The notes under the pieces are model-generated. The model did not search any database and was not told the DNA's origin. It was given only the letters and a program-made list of their open reading frames with translations. 64,000 nucleotides of DNA, from assembly GCA_035512155.1 (NCBI GenBank), contig DATKEN010000014.1:178825-242824 (forward strand). Reading direction: 5' to 3'. The DNA is from JABCYV01 sp035512155. Lineage in GTDB: Bacteria; Acidobacteriota; Terriglobia; Terriglobales; Acidobacteriaceae. Both the position numbers and the translations under genes were made by a program. Shown piece after piece: positions 8,822 to 16,564 of this stretch (positions within the stretch are counted from its first letter, which is position 1; each line of letters begins with the position of its first letter).

Positions 8822-8910
8822 GGAGGGCGTTGCCAGTGGGTACTGGACACGGTTCGTCAAACCGGTGAGTGGCCCAATCAGCCACTGCGGCTCGACTCCG
8901 CCGCCCTCCG
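8822..8910 (+). tRNA. tRNA-like gene with an 8/4 acceptor/T-stem and long variable arm
   Basis: Every helix of a cloverleaf is visible. The acceptor is a perfect 8 bp (GGAGGGCG 8822-8829 with CGCCCTCC 8902-8909). The D stem is 5 bp (8833-8837/8842-8846) with loop GGGT. The anticodon stem 8848-8853/8861-8867 has one bulged G at 8864. The variable arm is a perfect 6 bp (AGTGGC 8868-8873/GCCACT 8881-8886). The T stem is 4 bp (GCGG 8887-8890/CCGC 8898-8901) with 7-base loop CTCGACT, abutting the acceptor. The discriminator is G8910; CCA is not encoded. Long variable arm, short D loop and G73 resemble serine or selenocysteine tRNAs. tRNAs of 8/4 shape are known from Acidobacteria as possible suppressors or regulatory RNAs. 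The 7-base anticodon loop is TCGTCAA, giving GTC at 34-36 with C at 33, so decoding is doubtful. The T loop also deviates (C at position 54). Confidence 0.78.
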
Positions 8911-9000
8911 CGTTCCACTCACCATAGTGCTATTGACACTCGGACACATCAGAGGGACGATACGAGGGACGGACCGTGTCCATATCGACTGGCTTAAAAC
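8911..9000 (+). ncRNA. Possible 3' extension of the tRNA-like transcript
   Basis: Ninety bases between the tRNA-like element and a strong terminator, with no plausible coding frame or other gene. Bases 8973-8982 (ACCGTGTCCA) are perfectly complementary to 8844-8853 (TGGACACGGT), which form the 3' side of the D stem and the 5' side of the anticodon stem. If transcribed together, the RNA could switch between cloverleaf and an alternative fold. A short direct repeat GAGGGACG occurs at 8952 and 8964. A TTGACA at 8933 could instead be a -35 box, but no good -10 follows at normal spacing. Confidence 0.45.
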
Positions 9001-9036
9001 AAAGCCCCGGAGTGATTACCCGGGGCTTTTGCTTTT
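9001..9036 (+). terminator. Strong Rho-independent terminator
   Basis: A 10-bp stem pairs 9001-9010 (AAAGCCCCGG) with 9020-9029 (CCGGGGCTTT) around a 9-base loop, followed by TTTGCTTTTGTT. The nearest rightward transcription unit upstream is the tRNA-like gene at 8822, so the terminator supports a transcript of about 210 bases. Both flanks are A/T-rich, so it could work in either direction, but no leftward gene ends here. Confidence 0.85.
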
Positions 9037-9079
9037 GTTCCATTGACTCGCCCTGTTAACCGATTGATAATCAAAGTGG

Positions 9080-9952
9080 ATGGACATCTACGAGGAGATC
9101 GTCAAGCTGCGCCACGACGGACGGCGCGGTGCGGTCGCGACCATCGTCAACGTTCGCGGCTCGATCCCTTCGTTCAAAACAGCGAAGATGCTGGTCCGCG
9201 ACGACGGTTCCATCGTCGGCACTATCGGCGGAGGATGCGTCGAAGCCGAGGTCTGGCAAGCCGCCCGCGAGGTGATGGAGTCGGAAAAGCCGCGTACTCT
9301 GACCTTCAATCTTAACCAGGATCCGAAGTACGATACCGGCCTGGTCTGCGGCGGCACGTTGGAAATTTTCGTCGAGCCGGTTCTCCCTCCAGCGCCTCTT
9401 TACATTTTCGGCGCAGGTCACGTCGCCTTCAATCTTTATAAAGTTGCCCAGATTGCCGGCTTCGAGGTCACGGTGGTTGATGACCGCGAAAGCTATTCCA
9501 ACCGCGAACGTTTTCCCGAAGCCAAAGACGTGATCGCTGCAGACTTTGCGCAGGCCATGGCCAGGCTCTCGCCAGGCGAGTCTTCCTACATCGTGATCAC
9601 CACTCGTGGACATCGTGACGATATGCGCGTGCTGCGTTGGGCGGTGCAAACGCAAGCGCGTTACATCGGAATGATCGGGTCGAAGCGCAAAACCATAGAG
9701 ATTTTCCGTCAACTCACCGAAGAAGGTCTTTCGCCGCAACTGTTCGAACGCGTGCATGCCCCGGTTGGCCTGGACATCGGAGCGGGCACTCCGGAAGAAA
9801 TTGCCGTGGCCATCACCGCCGAATTGATTGCCGCGCGTCGTCAGGTCGAGCGCGCCATGCCTCACATGAGCTGGTTTCATCGCGGAAAACCCAAGTCCGA
9901 AACCTCAGAACTTATCGGTGAGGCTTCGGTAGACGTCGAAGAGGAGTCTTAG
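9080..9952 (+). CDS. xdhC: XdhC/CoxI family molybdenum-enzyme maturation protein
   Basis: Proteins of this family bind molybdenum cofactor and help insert its sulfurated form into xanthine dehydrogenase-type hydroxylases. The N-terminal XdhC/CoxI domain (about residues 10-80) contains RGSIPSFKTAKMLV and GTIGGGCVEAEV. The C-terminal Rossmann-like domain begins near residue 108 with YIFGAGHVA and includes RGHRDDMRVL. At 290 residues it is in the normal range. A MocA-like cytidylyltransferase starts 58 bases downstream, as in many molybdenum hydroxylase clusters, but no hydroxylase gene lies in the window. Confidence 0.88.
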   Translation: MDIYEEIVKLRHDGRRGAVATIVNVRGSIPSFKTAKMLVRDDGSIVGTIGGGCVEAEVWQAAREVMESEKPRTLTFNLNQDPKYDTGLVCGGTLEIFVEPVLPPAPLYIFGAGHVAFNLYKVAQIAGFEVTVVDDRESYSNRERFPEAKDVIAADFAQAMARLSPGESSYIVITTRGHRDDMRVLRWAVQTQARYIGMIGSKRKTIEIFRQLTEEGLSPQLFERVHAPVGLDIGAGTPEEIAVAITAELIAARRQVERAMPHMSWFHRGKPKSETSELIGEASVDVEEES

Positions 9953-10010
9953 CCGCCTCCGCCGAGCAATCCTCAATCGCAACCTACAGAATTTCTGCTA
10001 TCTTCGCCAC

Positions 10011-10676
10011 ATGGCCCGGTCGCCGAGTTGGTGCGGAGTAATTCTCGCTGCGGGTGAGTCCACGCGCATGGGTCGAGATAAAGCGCTCCTGCCCTGGCCT
10101 CCGGCTTCAACAGGCCTTTCGTCTCCAGAGCAGACGTTTCTGTCCGCCGCGATTCGAGCTCTCAGCCCCTTTGCTGACATGGTGATCGTAGTGGCCGGAA
10201 AGAATGAATCGCTCCTCGCGCCGTTCGTATATGTCACCGCTGCGGTGCTGGTAACGAATCCTGACCCGGATCGGGGACAATTCAGCTCTTTGCAGGTCGG
10301 CTTACGAGAGGTCCTGAATCGTGGCCGCGACGCGGCCATCATCACCCTTGTGGATCGCCCGCCGGTGAGTGCGGGGATCATAGAGAATCTGCGTGAAGCG
10401 TTTGAGAACGCTCCGATCGAAAAATGGTCGGTCATACCTGCATACGGCGGCAAACACGGACACCCAATCTTTATTGGTCGCGAGATGATCGAGGTATTCT
10501 TGAGAGCTCCAGCGACAGCGACTGCACGCGACTTGGAGCACGAAAATCGAGAACATATCGAATACGTGCCAGTGAACGATCCACTCGTCGTCATCAACGT
10601 GAACACGCCGGAGGATTACCAAGCGCTCCTCTCACTACCTACTCCGTTGGACCATCAGGGGTCATCGAAAGCATGA
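10011..10676 (+). CDS. MobA/MocA-like nucleotidyltransferase (molybdenum cofactor cytidylyl- or guanylyltransferase)
   Basis: NTP-transferase fold with the N-terminal signature VILAAGESTRMGRDKALLPW (residues 10-29), which binds the nucleotide. Just upstream of the middle lies LVDRPPVSAG, the metal/substrate motif corresponding to DxP in this family. Placement directly after xdhC suggests the MocA role: attaching CMP to molybdopterin for xanthine dehydrogenase-type enzymes. The stop codon overlaps the ATG of the next gene (ATGA), so the two are translationally coupled. Confidence 0.83.
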   Translation: MARSPSWCGVILAAGESTRMGRDKALLPWPPASTGLSSPEQTFLSAAIRALSPFADMVIVVAGKNESLLAPFVYVTAAVLVTNPDPDRGQFSSLQVGLREVLNRGRDAAIITLVDRPPVSAGIIENLREAFENAPIEKWSVIPAYGGKHGHPIFIGREMIEVFLRAPATATARDLEHENREHIEYVPVNDPLVVINVNTPEDYQALLSLPTPLDHQGSSKA

Positions 10677-11401
10677 ATGCAACCAATGTAAGCTCCAACT
10701 TTTCTGCTCAAGCAGCAAACTTCATCGATTCGGTTCTGCAGCTTCAGCCTCGGCTTGCCGTTTTTGACTGCGACGGCACACTGTGGGCGGGCGATGCCGG
10801 CGAAGGATTCTTCACGTGGGAAATGGAACAAGGGTTGGTTTCCGACGAGATCGTACGCTGGGCGCGGGCCCGATACGCCGACTACCTGGCTGGCAAAGTC
10901 AGCGAAGACGACATGTGTGGCGAAATGGTCACCATGCACCGCGGCCTGCGCGAGTCTGAAGTGCTGCTCGCTACACATCGATATTTCGACGGGCATATAG
11001 CTTCCCAGATTTTCCCCGAGATGCGCGCCCTGGTACATCGTCTGCAAGAATCCGGATGCCATATCTGGGCAGTATCGTCCACTAATGAGTGGGTCATCCG
11101 GGCGAGCATGAAACATTTTGGAATTCCGGAGCAGAAGATTCTCGCAGCTGCAGTGCGGGTCGTCGACGGCAAGATCAGCGATGAACTCATCCGCGTTCCC
11201 AGCGGCGAAGGCAAGCCGCGAGCGATTCTGGACGTCATCGGACGGACTCCGGATACTGCCTTCGGCAACTCAATTTGGGACGCGTCTATGCTCGGAATCT
11301 CTCGCCATCCGTTCGCGGTCAACCCCACGGCGCAGTTGGAGAAGATTGCCGAGCAAAATAAGTGGCCGACTTATCGCCCTGACTCTCTCGGAAAAGCCTG
11401 A
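10673..11401 (+). CDS. HAD-superfamily phosphatase, SerB-like
   Basis: Contains the HAD motif I nucleophile FDCDGTLW (Asp32 and Asp34), an inserted helical cap, motif II SS near residue 129 (WAVSSTNEW) and the acidic motif near GNSIWDASML. This layout fits phosphoserine phosphatase-like HAD-IB enzymes. The ATG at 10673 overlaps the upstream stop by four bases; a much longer frame upstream is only overlap with the nucleotidyltransferase gene and is rejected. The substrate is unknown. A link to molybdenum cofactor metabolism rests only on operon position. Confidence 0.82.
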   Translation: MNATNVSSNFSAQAANFIDSVLQLQPRLAVFDCDGTLWAGDAGEGFFTWEMEQGLVSDEIVRWARARYADYLAGKVSEDDMCGEMVTMHRGLRESEVLLATHRYFDGHIASQIFPEMRALVHRLQESGCHIWAVSSTNEWVIRASMKHFGIPEQKILAAAVRVVDGKISDELIRVPSGEGKPRAILDVIGRTPDTAFGNSIWDASMLGISRHPFAVNPTAQLEKIAEQNKWPTYRPDSLGKA

Positions 11402-11431
11402 ATTTTATCCGTGTCTCTGGAACTCCGTGGC

Positions 11432-11791
11432 TTAGCTCTTGATTTGCATCAGTAACGCCCTAAGGGCGTCAATGGCCAAATGGCTTGCATGTGAGGATGC
11501 CTCAGGCAGGCCGCCGATGGCCTCCACTAGCTCTTCCCTACGCAGTTTGCGAGCCTCGTCGACAGTTCTTCCCTGAACCAGTTCCGTCAGGAGCGAGCCG
11601 CAAGCCATGGCCGGAACACATCCCTTTGCGCGAAAACGAATTTCCTCAAGCCGTCCATCCGCCACGCGCACGCTTAGTTTTAGGATGTCGCCGCAGGCTG
11701 GATTTTCAATCTGCACCAAAGCGTCAGGATTGGCCACTTCGCCGGCATTGCGCGGGTTCTGGAAATGATCGAGAAGCTGGGAAGAGTACAT
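11432..11791 (-). CDS. IscU/NifU-N-like iron-sulfur scaffold-like protein lacking one ligand cysteine
   Basis: About 119 residues, a single NifU N-terminal domain. The opening (YSSQLLDHFQNPRNAGE) and GD ligand region (NPACGDILKL, Cys33, Asp35) are typical, as is the second Cys (Cys58 in KGCVPAMACG). At the third ligand position, where IscU has His-Cys-Ser, this protein reads HAS, so the third cysteine is replaced by Ala; an extra Cys64 is present. Either the cluster is bound differently or the protein is not a classical scaffold. The ATG at 11791 starts the conserved domain. No iscS, sufS or other cluster-assembly gene is adjacent. Confidence 0.78.
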   Translation of the reverse strand: MYSSQLLDHFQNPRNAGEVANPDALVQIENPACGDILKLSVRVADGRLEEIRFRAKGCVPAMACGSLLTELVQGRTVDEARKLRREELVEAIGGLPEASSHASHLAIDALRALLMQIKS

Positions 11792-11876
11792 CGCAGAAAA
11801 TTGTAATCTATGCGATCTCTCCGGTTGCCCACGCAAGGCCCTACTTTGGGCGGAATTTCTGTAATATCAGCAGTAG

Positions 11877-12719
11877 ATGGCTCCCGACCACACGCCACAG
11901 CGCATCATGTGCCTTCAGCCCAGCGCAACCGTGATTCTCAGTTCTGTGGGGCGCTTGGACCGGGTGGTAGCTTGTACCAAATACTGCGCAGACGTCTGCC
12001 CGGAAGTCAGAGTCGGCGAACGAACGATCGTAGCCGATTCCTGGACTGCGCGCAGCGAACAAATCATGCCAACCCGTCCCGACCTGGTGATTGCGGCGGT
12101 CCCTTATCAGGAGAAGGCGGTGGTGGAGATCCTGAAGTCGGGGGCGCGCTTTCTCGGACTTGCGCCCAAAAAACTGGCTGACATCTACACTGACATTGCG
12201 ACTATCGCTGGGATCGTGGACGCCGCAGAGCGGGGCCAACAAGTGATCGCAGACATGCAGCGGCAGATTGCCGCGGTACGCGCCCAGACCCTTGCCAAGC
12301 CGCGGCCACGCGTGTTCTGTGAAGAGTGGGGCAAACCGCTGATCGCGTCGCAGAAATGGGTAGCGGAACTGGTGGACGCGGCGGGCGGCGAGTTCCTCGG
12401 GGAACCGGGGACACATCAGTCGGCAGAATCGACACTGATTAAAGATCCAGATGTGGTTGTAGCCGCCTGGTGCGGCGCGGGCGACCGGGTTCCGTTGCAA
12501 AAAATCATTCGCGATCGCGGCTGGGAAGACATGAGGGCGGCGCGGGCAGGCCGAGTTTACTGCATTCGCGACGAGCTCCTAAATACTCCCGCTCCAACGT
12601 TGCTTCAAGGGTTGCGGGCATTAGCAGCCGTGATTCATCCCGAGTGTTTTCCACAACCGCCCGGTCTAAGATGTATAAGCAATGGCTTAGATCGATTGTA
12701 TGAGCATCAGCAGCAGTAG
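11877..12719 (+). CDS. Periplasmic-binding-protein-like (BtuF/siderophore type) protein without signal peptide
   Basis: The fold is that of the helical-backbone metal receptor family (vitamin B12 and Fe-siderophore binding proteins): it opens RIMCLQPSATVILSSVGRLDRVV and has RPDLVIAAVPYQ near residue 68 and PDVVVAAWCGAG near residue 185. Unlike transporter receptors it starts directly at the domain, with no signal peptide or lipobox and no upstream frame that would supply one. No permease or ATPase gene is nearby. A cytosolic role, for example ligand sensing, is possible. The next gene begins 15 bases downstream. Confidence 0.8.
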   Translation: MAPDHTPQRIMCLQPSATVILSSVGRLDRVVACTKYCADVCPEVRVGERTIVADSWTARSEQIMPTRPDLVIAAVPYQEKAVVEILKSGARFLGLAPKKLADIYTDIATIAGIVDAAERGQQVIADMQRQIAAVRAQTLAKPRPRVFCEEWGKPLIASQKWVAELVDAAGGEFLGEPGTHQSAESTLIKDPDVVVAAWCGAGDRVPLQKIIRDRGWEDMRAARAGRVYCIRDELLNTPAPTLLQGLRALAAVIHPECFPQPPGLRCISNGLDRLYEHQQQ

Positions 12720-12734
12720 ATTAAAGTTCGACTA

Positions 12735-13229
12735 ATGCCTCTAGGCTCCAAACTTGGCGAGATTGTGGACGATCTAGATCGGTTGAGCCGCGCCTCGGGT
12801 TCGGTGGAAGATTTGATGTGGGAGATCGTCAAGCTTTTGCACGACCGCCTGCTGAAGTACAACTGGGTCGGCTTTTACATGATTGAGAAGTCGGTTCCCG
12901 GGCGCGCGCGCATGCTGGCACTGGGCCCGTTCCAGGGAGCGATGACTCCGCATACTCGCATTCCGCTCAACCAAGGCATCTGTGGAGCCGCGGCTTCCAC
13001 GGGCAAGACCGTCATCGTGGACGACGTCAGCAAAGATCAGCGTTACCTGGCCTGCTCCACGGAAACCAAATCTGAAATCGTGGTGCCTGTATTCGTCAAC
13101 GGTAAAGTGGTGGGCGAACTGGACATCGACAGCCATTTCCAGGCGGCCTTTGGCGATGAAGATCGCGAACTGGTTGAGTATTGTGCCGCTCTGGTCGGCA
13201 AGCAACTGGAAAAATCTGAGACCTTATAG
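12735..13229 (+). CDS. GAF-domain protein, free methionine-(R)-sulfoxide reductase type
   Basis: A single GAF domain of 164 residues closely resembling fRMsr, which reduces free methionine-R-sulfoxide in the cytosol. The family landmarks NWVGFYM, LALGPFQG and LDIDS are all there. Of the three cysteines used in the E. coli enzyme, the equivalents of Cys94 (Cys83 here, GICGAA) and Cys118 (Cys107, LACS) are present. The Cys84 equivalent is not: the segment reads FQGAMTPHTRI. Several homologues lack this cysteine, so activity remains plausible. It lies between the receptor-like gene and mutT, a setting that suits oxidative-damage repair. Confidence 0.85.
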   Translation: MPLGSKLGEIVDDLDRLSRASGSVEDLMWEIVKLLHDRLLKYNWVGFYMIEKSVPGRARMLALGPFQGAMTPHTRIPLNQGICGAAASTGKTVIVDDVSKDQRYLACSTETKSEIVVPVFVNGKVVGELDIDSHFQAAFGDEDRELVEYCAALVGKQLEKSETL

Positions 13230-13310
13230 TCGAGGTCCACGCTCCGGCCCTGTGCCGATTGCGTCCCTCCCAACCGTGAGCCGCGCTCGCCCGAGGAATG
13301 CCGCCCTGTC

Positions 13311-13748
13311 ATGAAACACGTCGTCGCAGCCTTGATTTTCCGGGACGGGACGGTCCTCATCTGCCAGCGCACTCGTCACCAGACCATGCCGCTGAAGTGG
13401 GAGTTTCCTGGCGGCAAGATCGAAGCTGGTGAGCAGCCTCGGGACGCTTTGCGCCGCGAACTCGAGGAGGAATTGGGCATCGACGCTCGCATCGAGGAAG
13501 AAGTGATGCGGATTCGGCACGACTACCCAAACGGCACGGCGGTCGAACTGCGTTTCTTCGCGGTCCGCGAGTACCAGGGTCAGCTGGAAAACCGAATCTT
13601 TCGAGAAATTCGTTGGGTCGAGCGCTCGGAATTGCCTGCCTACGATTTCCTGGAAGCGGATCGGAAGTTGGTTCAAGACCTGGCACAGGGAAGAATTTCG
13701 CCGGTCGAGCTATCCCGCCCGCAGGGTCCAGAACCAGGCAACACTTAG
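13311..13748 (+). CDS. mutT: MutT-like Nudix hydrolase
   Basis: The Nudix box is complete at residues 34-57 (GGKIEAGE, RRELEEELGI), giving the metal-binding catalytic helix. The N-terminus (VVAALIFRDGTVLICQR) and the overall length of 145 residues match MutT-type 8-oxo-dGTP diphosphatases, which clear oxidised nucleotides. Its last 39 bases overlap the end of the convergent Nramp gene. It follows the GAF sulfoxide-reductase gene, so both may belong to one oxidative-damage unit. Confidence 0.88.
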   Translation: MKHVVAALIFRDGTVLICQRTRHQTMPLKWEFPGGKIEAGEQPRDALRRELEEELGIDARIEEEVMRIRHDYPNGTAVELRFFAVREYQGQLENRIFREIRWVERSELPAYDFLEADRKLVQDLAQGRISPVELSRPQGPEPGNT

Positions 13749-14960
13749 AACTGTCATTACCACGGTGGTAATCCAGGCAATCACGTTGTAGGTACGCGAG
13801 TTTACGTACTCGCCCATGAGTTCCTTCTTGTTGACCAGCAGTAACATAAAGATTAGAACCGGCGGCACTGCGATCCCGTTTACCACCTGCGACAAAATAG
13901 AAATCTTCACCAGCGGCAAGTTCGGAATCAGGATGACGCCCGCCCCAGCCACGATCAGGATGGTGTAGAGCCAATAGAATACGGGCGCTTCGCTGAACCT
14001 CTTCCCTACTCCTGATTCAAATCCCAAGCCTTCGCACACCGTGTACGCGGTCGAAAGCGGGAGAATCGATGCCGCAAACAGCGAAGCATTGAACAAGCCC
14101 ACCGCAAACAGGATGTAGGCATAATCTCCCGCGAGGGGCCGCAGAGCCTGGGCCGCATCTTTGGCATCGGCGATGTTGTGGTAGCCGTGCACATAGAGCG
14201 TCGCGGCGCAGGCCACAATAATGAACCAGGCCACCACGTCGGTGAAGATACATCCGGAGATCACGTCAATCTGCGAAGCCTTGTACTGACGGCGAGTGAC
14301 TCCCTTCTCCACAATCGAGGACTGCAAATAGAACTGCATCCAGGGCGCGATGGTGGTGCCGACCACCCCGATTACCATGTAAAGGTAGTCCTGGTGAAGG
14401 AACATATCTTTTTGCGGTGGTTTGATGGTGGCCACCAGAGCGTCAATCCAGGCGGGTTTGGCAATTACGCCGGCAAAAATGTAGGTGATATAGAAAAACG
14501 ACGCCGCTAGAAAAACCTTCTCCACGGTCTTGTACTGACCTTTGACCACGATCAGCCAGACAATTAACGCGCAGATAGGAACGGTATAGTATTTGCGGAG
14601 GCCGAAAAGTTCCAGGCTACCGGCAATGCCGGCAAATTCGCCGACCACATTGCCGAAGTTGATGATCAAGATTCCGATCATCATGAAAAACGTAATGCGA
14701 AACCCGAATTCCTCCCGGATGAGATCGCTTAGCCCCTTGCCGGTCACGGCGCCCATGCGGGCGGCGATCTCCTGGATCACGATCAGCGCCAGAGTGACGG
14801 GGATCATGGTCCACAACAGCATGTGCCCAAACTTTGCCCCGGCAAGCGAATAGGTGAAGATGCCGTTGGCATCGTTGTCGACGTTCGCGGTAATAAAGCC
14901 CGGCCCGACTACAGCGAAGAACAGCAGGATCCGGGTCTTCCAACGCTTCAGGAATTTCAT
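13710..14960 (-). CDS. Nramp-family divalent metal ion transporter
   Basis: Integral membrane protein of about 416 residues with roughly 11 transmembrane helices. The first helix region reads GPGFITANVDNDANGIFTYS, corresponding to the DPGN metal-site loop of MntH, here varied to DNDAN. Proton-coupled uptake of Mn2+ or Fe2+ is the family activity, but with this altered loop the ion is less certain; some Nramp-related proteins carry Mg2+ or Al3+. A GTG six bases upstream is an alternative start. The gene follows the CBS protein on the same strand 97 bases downstream, which suggests a functional pair. Confidence 0.86.
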   Translation of the reverse strand: MKFLKRWKTRILLFFAVVGPGFITANVDNDANGIFTYSLAGAKFGHMLLWTMIPVTLALIVIQEIAARMGAVTGKGLSDLIREEFGFRITFFMMIGILIINFGNVVGEFAGIAGSLELFGLRKYYTVPICALIVWLIVVKGQYKTVEKVFLAASFFYITYIFAGVIAKPAWIDALVATIKPPQKDMFLHQDYLYMVIGVVGTTIAPWMQFYLQSSIVEKGVTRRQYKASQIDVISGCIFTDVVAWFIIVACAATLYVHGYHNIADAKDAAQALRPLAGDYAYILFAVGLFNASLFAASILPLSTAYTVCEGLGFESGVGKRFSEAPVFYWLYTILIVAGAGVILIPNLPLVKISILSQVVNGIAVPPVLIFMLLLVNKKELMGEYVNSRTYNVIAWITTVVMTVLSVAWFWTLRAG

Positions 14961-15057
14961 TGGCACAATGCGCAGACATAAATCTCAAACGACGGAACAG
15001 AATAAATCCCGCCGATAAATCTGAATAGTTGAAAATGATGAACCAGCAATTAAATGG

Positions 15058-16299
15058 TCAGAGCTTGTCCCGCAGTAGGCTAATCACGTCGTCGGCAGTA
15101 ACCACTCCGGTTAGTCTTTTTTGGTCATCGACCACAGGCAGGGTAAGCAGGTTGTATTTGTCGAACAGTTCGGCAACTTCTTTTTCGCCCACGCCTGAAT
15201 GGGTGGAGATCAAGGGCTCTTGCGTCAGTGAGAGTAAAGGCGCGTCGGATGGGGCCAGGACTAACTTTGCCAAGGGAACGGCTCCTACCAGGGTGCCGTG
15301 CGAGTCCACCAGATAAACCGTACTCACGGTTTCAATGCCACCTTCGAAGTGCCGCAAGGCCTCGATGGCGTCGTTGGCGTTGGCGCTTAGTGGGAGCGCC
15401 AGATACTCGGTATTCATCCGGCCGGCGGCGGTGTTCTCCTTGAACTCCAGGAGTTCGACCATTTCCTTGCGCTCCTGGGGCGCCATTTCCAGCAGGATTT
15501 CCGAGGTGCGTTCCTCCGGCAGGTCGGCTAGAAGATCGGCGGCCGCATCAGGCTCCATTTCTTCCACAATCTCGGCGGCGCGATCGGAGTCGAGAGACTC
15601 GACAATCGCCTTCTGTACCTTGGGTTCTACTTCCTCCAGGGCCTCGGCGGCCACCTGTTCGTCGAGGGTCTCGAAGACCGCTTCGCGTTCATCGGGCGCC
15701 AATTCTTCGACGATATCGGCGATGTCAGCCGGATGCAGTCTGGCTAAGCGCTCGTGCGAGATTTTCAGCTTTACGCGACGAGCAGGATCGGTTTCGATCA
15801 GGTCGACGAAGTCCCACGGGATGGGGCGGAGGGGAATTCTCCGCAGCAGCGCCCGCAGAGCACCCGACGGAACTACTCCCTTTAATAGCCTCCGCACTGC
15901 TCCGCGGGGGCCGACGTCCACCGCTCCGACTCGCAACACCGGGCGATTTGCGATCGCTTCCTGGTGAAGATCCAGATCATTGACGCGTACGACTTTTCGT
16001 CCGAATACGTCAATCACCTGCTGATCAAGCAAGTCTCGCCCCAACAGGAGGAGGCCTTCGGACGAATTACTGGGCGCCCAATCGCGGGAAGAAGTGTCCG
16101 CTCGGATACCTCCGTTAACAGAAGTTACCGAGCCAAAAGGAAGCAGTCGGTCGCCAGCCTTGGTTCGGACGATCAACACGGCAACGCGGGCGCGATCCTC
16201 CTGAGGGGCCAGCGCCACCTCGCGCACACGTCCACATCGGCTCCCAGCCGTGTCAAACACCGGGGCGCCCAGCAGCTCGGTGAGCGCGAGCGTCATCAT
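15058..16299 (-). CDS. PRC-barrel/MgtE-N/CBS-pair protein without a channel domain
   Basis: About 413 residues, soluble. The N-terminal ~170 residues look like PRC-barrel units (ALTELLGAPVFDTAGSRCGRVREV and a second copy near VIDVFGRKVVRVNDL). Next is an MgtE N-terminal helical domain with the repeated HPADIADIVEEL / DRAAEIVEEMEPDAAADLL pattern, then two CBS domains. The transmembrane Mg2+ channel of MgtE is missing. The ATG at 16299 with GGAG upstream replaces a longer frame. Placed just before an Nramp transporter, it probably regulates that transporter by sensing Mg2+ or nucleotides; this is inference. Confidence 0.85.
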   Translation of the reverse strand: MMTLALTELLGAPVFDTAGSRCGRVREVALAPQEDRARVAVLIVRTKAGDRLLPFGSVTSVNGGIRADTSSRDWAPSNSSEGLLLLGRDLLDQQVIDVFGRKVVRVNDLDLHQEAIANRPVLRVGAVDVGPRGAVRRLLKGVVPSGALRALLRRIPLRPIPWDFVDLIETDPARRVKLKISHERLARLHPADIADIVEELAPDEREAVFETLDEQVAAEALEEVEPKVQKAIVESLDSDRAAEIVEEMEPDAAADLLADLPEERTSEILLEMAPQERKEMVELLEFKENTAAGRMNTEYLALPLSANANDAIEALRHFEGGIETVSTVYLVDSHGTLVGAVPLAKLVLAPSDAPLLSLTQEPLISTHSGVGEKEVAELFDKYNLLTLPVVDDQKRLTGVVTADDVISLLRDKL

Positions 16300-16564
16300 A
16301 GCTCCGAGAATACTCAACTGCAGGGCCAGAATCCAGAAGGTTTGCGGTTTATCTTGACAGCGTAGTCGCGCGGCAAGCTGCGGGGTGCGGGCGCCGGAGT
16401 GCCCCGGGACAGCGTTCACGTTGACATTTGCACATGAGAAGGGCAAACTACCGCATTCCCTAACCGCTCAGGTTTCCTGCCATATGGCGGTGGGATGACG
16501 TGGAACAGAAGCGCGGGCCGGCGAATGTTCCGGGTCTGCAGGCGTATTCACCAAAATCTTTACC

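Noticed and set aside
8855..8861. Reading the tRNA-like anticodon as UCA (selenocysteine/opal)
   Set aside because: To place TCA at 34-36 the loop must be CGTCAAA, which leaves T-C mismatches at the top of the anticodon stem and G at position 33. The best-paired fold puts GTC there instead.
8933..8964. A promoter (TTGACA ... GATACG) inside the 3' extension of the tRNA-like gene
   Set aside because: Spacing is about 20 bases and the -10 is poor; no gene would be served before the terminator at 9001.
8655..9046. A 130-codon rightward reading frame across the tRNA-like region
   Set aside because: It begins inside the divergent dehydrogenase gene, has no ribosome site and no protein-like composition, and the region is better explained by the cloverleaf and terminator.
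10424..10672. 83-codon N-terminal extension of the HAD phosphatase
   Set aside because: It lies wholly inside the nucleotidyltransferase gene in another frame; the ATGA overlap at 10673 is a standard coupled start.
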